Origin: Chloroflexi bacterium 13_1_40CM_68_21
GTDB taxonomy: Bacteria; Chloroflexota; Limnocylindria; P2-11E
Assembly: GCA_001917735.1 (NCBI GenBank)
Contig: MNEO01000089.1
Coordinates: 1 to 10,310 of the forward strand
Length of the DNA stretch: 10,310 nt
Direction of reading: 5' to 3'
Under the pieces are notes generated by a model, which was not told the DNA's origin, ran no database searches, and worked only from the letters and a program-made list of their open reading frames with translations. Of the stretch, positions 6,649 to 10,310 are shown piece by piece (the first letter of the stretch is position 1; each line of letters begins with the position of its first letter). A program made the position numbers and the translations under genes.

Positions 6649-6655
6649 TCCCTCC
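6649..6655 (-). promoter_or_regulatory. Strong Shine-Dalgarno site of the binding-protein gene
   Basis: The minus strand reads GGGAGGGAATCG directly before the ATG at 6644. It stands out because the other transporter genes have weak or no ribosome sites. This agrees with the excess of binding protein over permease that such importers need. Confidence 0.6.
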
Positions 6656-6663
6656 CGAACGCG

Positions 6664-6680
6664 AATCTATGTCATAGGTT
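6664..6680. promoter_or_regulatory. Imperfect 17-bp palindrome ahead of the binding-protein gene
   Basis: The plus strand reads AATCTATGTCATAGGTT, with seven of eight base pairs symmetric around one central base. It overlaps the stop codon of the small membrane protein gene and ends 20 bp before the start of the binding-protein gene. It is an AT-richer island in a GC-rich region. On the minus strand TAGATT within it could be a -10 box, putting transcription about 12 bases before the start codon. It could be an operator with an internal promoter for the lipoprotein, or chance. No -35 box is seen. Confidence 0.3.
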
Positions 6681-6974
6681 GTCGGTGCCCCGCTCCGCGG
6701 TGCCCGACCGTCCTGCTTCTTCGCTTTCAGCTCCGTAGTAGCCGTTTGCCATTGCTTTGTCGACTGACTTGCGCACCGGCGAGCGCGGCGGTGGCGGCAG
6801 CGTAGATCGAGCGAGCACCGTGACGATCCCGACGAACACGAGGCCGACCAAGAGCGCGAGGACCGTTGCCACGAACTCTGGCGACGAGGTGTCCTCGAAT
6901 GGAAGTACCAGCAGAGAGAGGAAGAAGATCAAGAAGCCGATCCGGAACGCGCCTTGAAGGAGAAGGGGATCCAT
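6672..6974 (-). CDS. Small two-helix membrane protein of unknown function
   Basis: A 100-residue protein with two predicted transmembrane helices (about 4-26 and 35-55), joined by a short acidic loop EDTSSPEF. A soluble tail follows, first proline-rich and basic (LPPPPRSPVRKSVDK), then acidic and Gly/Ser-rich. The basic residues after helix 2 suggest that both ends face the cytoplasm. I do not recognise the family. Its ATG follows directly on the TAG of the ATPase gene (TAGATG) with no ribosome site, so translation is probably coupled. It lies between the second ATPase and the binding protein, which points to a link with this importer, perhaps as an accessory or assembly subunit. That role is inferred from position only. 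Confidence 0.8.
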   Translation of the reverse strand: MDPLLLQGAFRIGFLIFFLSLLVLPFEDTSSPEFVATVLALLVGLVFVGIVTVLARSTLPPPPRSPVRKSVDKAMANGYYGAESEEAGRSGTAERGTDNL

Positions 6975-7982
6975 CTAAGCGGTCGCCGCCGCCCGCTCGC
7001 TGGTGCGCTCGCGCACCGCGACGTGGCATGCGACCTCGCGCATCCCGGGTATTGGTAGCAGCTCGGGCACCTTCACATCGCACAGGCCCGCCTCCGATAG
7101 CGGGCAGCGCGGATGGAACGTGCAACCTGTAGGCAGCGACAGGAGGCTCGGGATTTCGGCGCTGCGGAGATCAACGCGCTTTTTCGAGCGCGTGATGTCC
7201 GGATCGGCCTCGGGGATCGCGCCGATGAGCGCGGCGGAATACGGGTGCGCCGGATCCACGACGAGTGTCTCGGTGTCGGCAAGCTCGACCACGCGCCCGA
7301 GGTACATGACGCCGATCCGACCTTTCCGCGCGAAGTAGCGCGCCACCGCCAGGTCGTGCGTGATGAGCACGATCGTGACGCCGAACTCGCGGCCGAGCGC
7401 GAGCAGAAGGTTGAGCAGGCTGATGCGGATCGATACGTCGACCATGGAGACCGCTTCATCGGCGACGATGACCTTGGGATCGACCGTGAGGGCCCGCGCG
7501 ATCGCTACGCGCTGGCGCTGGCCACCTGAGAGCTGATGCGGGTACTTCCCGGCGAAGTTCTCGGGAGGTGTGAGGTCCACTCGCTTCAAGAGCTCGTTGA
7601 CCGCTCCGAGCGCCTGCTGTCCCGAACGCGCCTTTTTGTGCCTGAAGAGAGGCGCGGAAAGCGTTTGATAGACGGTCCGCGTTGGGTTGAGCGAGGCGTA
7701 CGGGTCCTGGTGAACGAGCTGGACCGCGCGACGGAAGCGTGCGAGGTCCGCACCTTTCGTCCGCCAGACGTCTTTGCCTTCGTAGAACAGCCGTCCGCCG
7801 GTGGGCCGCAGCAAGCCGGTCAGCAGGCGTCCCGTCGTCGTCTTGCCGCAGCCGCTCTCTCCGACCAGGCACATCGTCTCGCCCTGCTCGAAAGCGAGCG
7901 ACACGGAGTCCACCGCTGTGATGACGCCGGCCGGCGTCGCGAAGGTCCTGCTGACATGGTCGAGCTCGATGAGCGCCGTCAC
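6975..7982 (-). CDS. Oligopeptide-type ABC importer, ATPase 2 (DppF/OppF-like)
   Basis: A 335-residue nucleotide-binding subunit that drives import by ATP hydrolysis at the inner face of the membrane. Visible are Walker A GESGCGKT (41-48), the Q-loop Gln92 in HQDPYASLNP, the signature LSGGQ (151-155), Walker B and catalytic Glu176 in VIVADEAVSMVD, and switch His209. The C-terminal oligopeptide-type extension carries Cys287, Cys293, Cys301 and Cys319, the set that holds an iron-sulphur cluster in some Dpp ATPases. The usual DEPTSALD is here DEAVSMVD, while the catalytic residues are kept. The GTG at 7982 overlaps the stop of ATPase 1 as GTGA. The frame stays open upstream to 8723, but that part lies inside ATPase 1 and is a shadow. 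Confidence 0.95.
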   Translation of the reverse strand: MTALIELDHVSRTFATPAGVITAVDSVSLAFEQGETMCLVGESGCGKTTTGRLLTGLLRPTGGRLFYEGKDVWRTKGADLARFRRAVQLVHQDPYASLNPTRTVYQTLSAPLFRHKKARSGQQALGAVNELLKRVDLTPPENFAGKYPHQLSGGQRQRVAIARALTVDPKVIVADEAVSMVDVSIRISLLNLLLALGREFGVTIVLITHDLAVARYFARKGRIGVMYLGRVVELADTETLVVDPAHPYSAALIGAIPEADPDITRSKKRVDLRSAEIPSLLSLPTGCTFHPRCPLSEAGLCDVKVPELLPIPGMREVACHVAVRERTSERAAATA

Positions 7983-9004
7983 GCGAGCTTCTCGGCGACG
8001 GGGATCTCCGCGGAGCCGATGACCCCCGCGACGTGCTGCCAGCGGATGCACGCGGCTTCGTGCTGCGGCGTGTCCACCTGCAGGAGCGGAGGGTCGGCGT
8101 CGCGGCACGCGTCGATGACGTATGGGCACCGCGGCGCGTACGTGCAGCCCTTGGGGAGTCGCATGAGATCGGGCGGAGATCCCGGTATCGACGCGACGCT
8201 GCCCAAGGTCCCCGAGACGCGCGGCACGGCGCGCAACAGCGCGAGCGAGTACGGGTGCCGCGGCCGGTAGAACATGTCGTTGACCGTCGCGCGCTCCACT
8301 ACGCGCCCCGCGTACATCGTGATCATCCGGTCGGCGAGCTCCGCGGCTATCGAGAGATCGTGCGAGATGAAGATCATCGAGAAGCCGAGTCGCTGGCGGA
8401 GCTGCCGCAGGAGATCGATGATCGAGCGTTGAGTGAGGATGTCGAGCGCGGTCGTGGGCTCGTCCAGGATGACCAGCTGCGGCTCGAGCATCAGGGCCAG
8501 AGCGATGAGAACGCGCTGCTTCATCCCGCCCGAGAGCTCGTGCGGGAACGCCGGGAGCACACGGCGCGCATCGAGATGCACGAGATCCAGCAGCTCGGCC
8601 GCGCGATCGCGGACGCGATGGCGGTCCTTCATCCCGTGCGCGCGCGCCGTGTCGAGGAACTGCTCCCAGATCGTGATGACGGGATTGAACGAGTTGAGAG
8701 CCGCCTGGAAGACCATGGCGCACTCTGCCCAGCGGTACTCGCGCAGGTCGTCGTCGTCGAGCGTTCGGATGTCGCTGGTCTGGCCGTCCTTCGTGTACAG
8801 GATCTGACCCTTCGTGACATTGGTCCCACGAGGCGAGAGCCGGATGAGTCCGACCGCGAGCGTGGTCTTGCCCGAGCCGCTCTCGCCGATGATCGCGAGC
8901 GTCTCACTCTTCTCGAGATCGAATGAGACGTCGCGAACCGCATGCACCGGGCCACGACGAGTGAGGTAGTCGATGGAAAGGCCGTTGACGGAGAGGACCG
9001 GCAC
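7979..9004 (-). CDS. Oligopeptide-type ABC importer, ATPase 1 (DppD/OppD-like)
   Basis: A 341-residue nucleotide-binding subunit that pairs with ATPase 2. It has Walker A GESGSGKT (40-47), Q-loop Gln100, signature LSGGM (157-161), Walker B with Glu182 in LVILDEPTTALD, switch His215 in FISHDLS, and the C-terminal extension GCTYAPRCPYVIDAC with Cys287, Cys293, Cys300 and Cys319 as possible iron-sulphur ligands. After the Q-loop glutamine the usual DPMTSLNP is AALNSFNP, a variation I associate with oligosaccharide-type relatives in this family; that link is inferred. The start is a GTG at 9004, four bases after the stop of permease 2, with no clear ribosome site. Confidence 0.95.
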   Translation of the reverse strand: MPVLSVNGLSIDYLTRRGPVHAVRDVSFDLEKSETLAIIGESGSGKTTLAVGLIRLSPRGTNVTKGQILYTKDGQTSDIRTLDDDDLREYRWAECAMVFQAALNSFNPVITIWEQFLDTARAHGMKDRHRVRDRAAELLDLVHLDARRVLPAFPHELSGGMKQRVLIALALMLEPQLVILDEPTTALDILTQRSIIDLLRQLRQRLGFSMIFISHDLSIAAELADRMITMYAGRVVERATVNDMFYRPRHPYSLALLRAVPRVSGTLGSVASIPGSPPDLMRLPKGCTYAPRCPYVIDACRDADPPLLQVDTPQHEAACIRWQHVAGVIGSAEIPVAEKLA

Positions 9005-9008
9005 GCTG

Positions 9009-9914
9009 TTACGCCCCGCGAAGCCGCGGGTTGAAGATGTCCTCGAGCGCCGACGCGAACGTGACGAGCGAGAGCTGGAGGAGCGAGATCGCCAGGATCG
9101 GGCTGAGGATGTACCAGATGCTGTCGCGGTAGAAGAGCGCGCCCTGGCCCTGAGCGAAGTACAACATGATCCCCCAGTTCGATCCGGAGACTGGCACGAG
9201 CCCGAGGAATATCACGAAGACTTGTGCGTACATCGCCTCGGTCATCGCCAGGATGAAGTGGATGGCGATGTAGCTGCGCATCGTCGGCAGGATCTCGCGG
9301 AAGACGATGTGGAACAGCCCCAGGTCCAGCGAGCGCGCGGCCTCGACGTAGTCACGCTCTTTGAGCGAGAGGACCTGCGCACGGACCTGTCGGAGAAGGC
9401 TCGACCACTGGAGCAGCCCCAGGATCACCGCGAGAAAAACGAAGCTCGTCGGTCTCAGGATCGCGGCGACCGCGATGAGCAGGATCAGCTTCGGGATCGT
9501 GAGGGTCACGTCGGTGATCGCGAGGATCGTTGAATCGAGCCGGCCGCCGATGGTCGCGGCGATCGATCCGAAGGTGATCGCGATGATCGTGGAGACGAGC
9601 GCGGCGAGGATCGCGACGGTGAGGATGTCCCGGCCGCCGAAGACGATCTGGTTCAGGACATCCTTGCCCTGAAAATCGGTGCCGAGCGGATGCGCCGCCG
9701 AGGGGGCTTGATAAATGTCCAGCAGGCTCGGGTCGTTCCGCAGCGGAACGAACAGGGGCGCCACGAACGCGAGCAGGAGGAAGAAGACGATGCCGACGAA
9801 GCCGGCCAGACCGACAGGCCGCTTCGCGAGCAGGCGCAGGAACTCGGCCGTCGCGGCCCAGGGGCCGGCGACCCGCTGGCGAAGGGACGGACTCGCGAGG
9901 ACCGCGCTGCTCAC
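9009..9914 (-). CDS. Oligopeptide-type ABC importer, permease 2 (DppC/OppC-like)
   Basis: A 301-residue inner-membrane permease with about six transmembrane helices: the first at about 35-56 and the rest between about 97 and 290. The N-terminal OppC-type region has the conserved HPLGTDFQGKDVL (75-87). The cytoplasmic EAA coupling loop, which contacts the ATPases, is LSLKERDYVEAARSLDLG (182-199). The protein ends in IFNPRLRG, as is usual for this subunit. It forms the pore together with permease 1. The GTG at 9914 overlaps the stop of permease 1 as GTGA, which favours this start and coupled translation. Confidence 0.95.
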   Translation of the reverse strand: MSSAVLASPSLRQRVAGPWAATAEFLRLLAKRPVGLAGFVGIVFFLLLAFVAPLFVPLRNDPSLLDIYQAPSAAHPLGTDFQGKDVLNQIVFGGRDILTVAILAALVSTIIAITFGSIAATIGGRLDSTILAITDVTLTIPKLILLIAVAAILRPTSFVFLAVILGLLQWSSLLRQVRAQVLSLKERDYVEAARSLDLGLFHIVFREILPTMRSYIAIHFILAMTEAMYAQVFVIFLGLVPVSGSNWGIMLYFAQGQGALFYRDSIWYILSPILAISLLQLSLVTFASALEDIFNPRLRGA

Positions 9915-10310
9915 CCGGCGGCACCGCCTGCGCGCCCGATGCGCGGGTCGAGCTTCGAGTAGAGCAAGTCGGCGGCGAGATTGGCCACGACCACTGCGAT
10001 CGTCGTCAGCATCACGATGCCCTGAATGACCGGATAGTCGCGCTGGGTGACGGAGGCGAGGAGGCGCAGGCCGACACCCTGGTAGGCGAAGAGCTGCTCG
10101 ATGACCGCGGCGCCGCCGACCACGAAACCGACGCTTATGGCAAGTTGCGTGACCAGCGGAAGGACGGCGTTGCGTCCGACGTACGCGGTCCGGATGCGGC
10201 CATCGGTGAGCCCCCGCGCGCGGGCGGCCGTGACGTAGTCCTCCTCGAGCGCGGAGAGCGTGGCGCTGCGCATGGAGAGGATCCAGTGGCCGATCTGCGT
10301 CAAGAAGTAG
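9911..10310 (-). CDS. Oligopeptide-type ABC importer, permease 1 (DppB/OppB-like), C-terminal part
   Basis: The last 132 residues of the first permease; the frame runs off the right edge without a start. The EAA loop SALEEDYVTAARARGL is present, followed by LPLVTQLAISVGFVVGGAAV, the typical OppB loop IEQLFAYQGVGLRLLASVTQRDYP, and a last helix around MLTTIAVVVANLAADLLYSKLDPR. Together these identify the family clearly. It is the first of the transporter genes seen here, and more operon genes or the promoter may lie to the right. A TTG at 10303 is an internal leucine codon, not the start. Confidence 0.93.
   Translation of the reverse strand, partial: YFLTQIGHWILSMRSATLSALEEDYVTAARARGLTDGRIRTAYVGRNAVLPLVTQLAISVGFVVGGAAVIEQLFAYQGVGLRLLASVTQRDYPVIQGIVMLTTIAVVVANLAADLLYSKLDPRIGRAGGAAG

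Noticed and set aside
7983..8723. N-terminal extension of ATPase 2 to 8723
   Set aside because: It overlaps ATPase 1 in another frame. The GTGA overlap at 7979-7982 gives a natural start right before the first conserved strand.
7536..8926. Plus-strand open frames of 244 and 297 codons opposite the two ATPases
   Set aside because: Both are antisense shadows with no family signal; the ATPases on the other strand have complete motif sets.

Overview
The window is a strongly GC-rich, almost fully coding stretch of a bacterial chromosome. It holds about fourteen genes, with gaps from 4-bp overlaps to roughly 30 bp and no stretch over 300 bases without a gene. Many starts are GTG, one is TTG, and most lack a Shine-Dalgarno sequence. 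There is a luciferase-like (possibly F420-dependent) oxidoreductase and a Tat-exported lipoprotein. This style fits soil or water Chloroflexota and some Actinomycetota; the phylum is an inference from style and gene families, not from a marker gene. I see no tRNA, rRNA, CRISPR array, insertion sequence, phage gene or origin.

Right part (about 3957-10310, all minus strand): one long apparent operon, read right to left. It encodes a complete oligopeptide-type (Dpp/Opp family) ABC importer: permease 1 (cut by the window edge), permease 2, ATPase 1, ATPase 2, a small two-helix membrane protein of unknown role, and a large Tat-dependent lipoprotein that binds the solute. A YdcF/DUF218-family protein and a small ASCH-like protein follow. 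Genes overlap by GTGA or are separated by 0-32 bp, so translation is probably coupled. The solute is not known. Variant ATPase motifs and the large binding protein would also fit the branch of this family that takes up oligosaccharides.

Left part (1 to about 3946): short genes that alternate strands. From left to right they are the 3' end of an unknown plus-strand gene, a class I aminotransferase (minus), a one-domain cupin (minus, probably co-transcribed with the aminotransferase), a luciferase-like monooxygenase (plus), a membrane-anchored beta-propeller protein (minus) and an NTF2/SnoaL-like protein (plus). Both divergent pairs have start codons only 18-20 bp apart, and a single AT-richer, nearly symmetric hexamer could serve as a -10 box for both directions. 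Two of the three convergent pairs overlap within their stop codons.

Most genes are recognisable family members. I do not see a clear new defence or biosynthetic system. The points most worth a second look are the repeated divergent-promoter geometry, the small membrane protein inside the transporter operon, a palindrome just ahead of the binding-protein gene, and the YdcF/ASCH-like tail of the operon.
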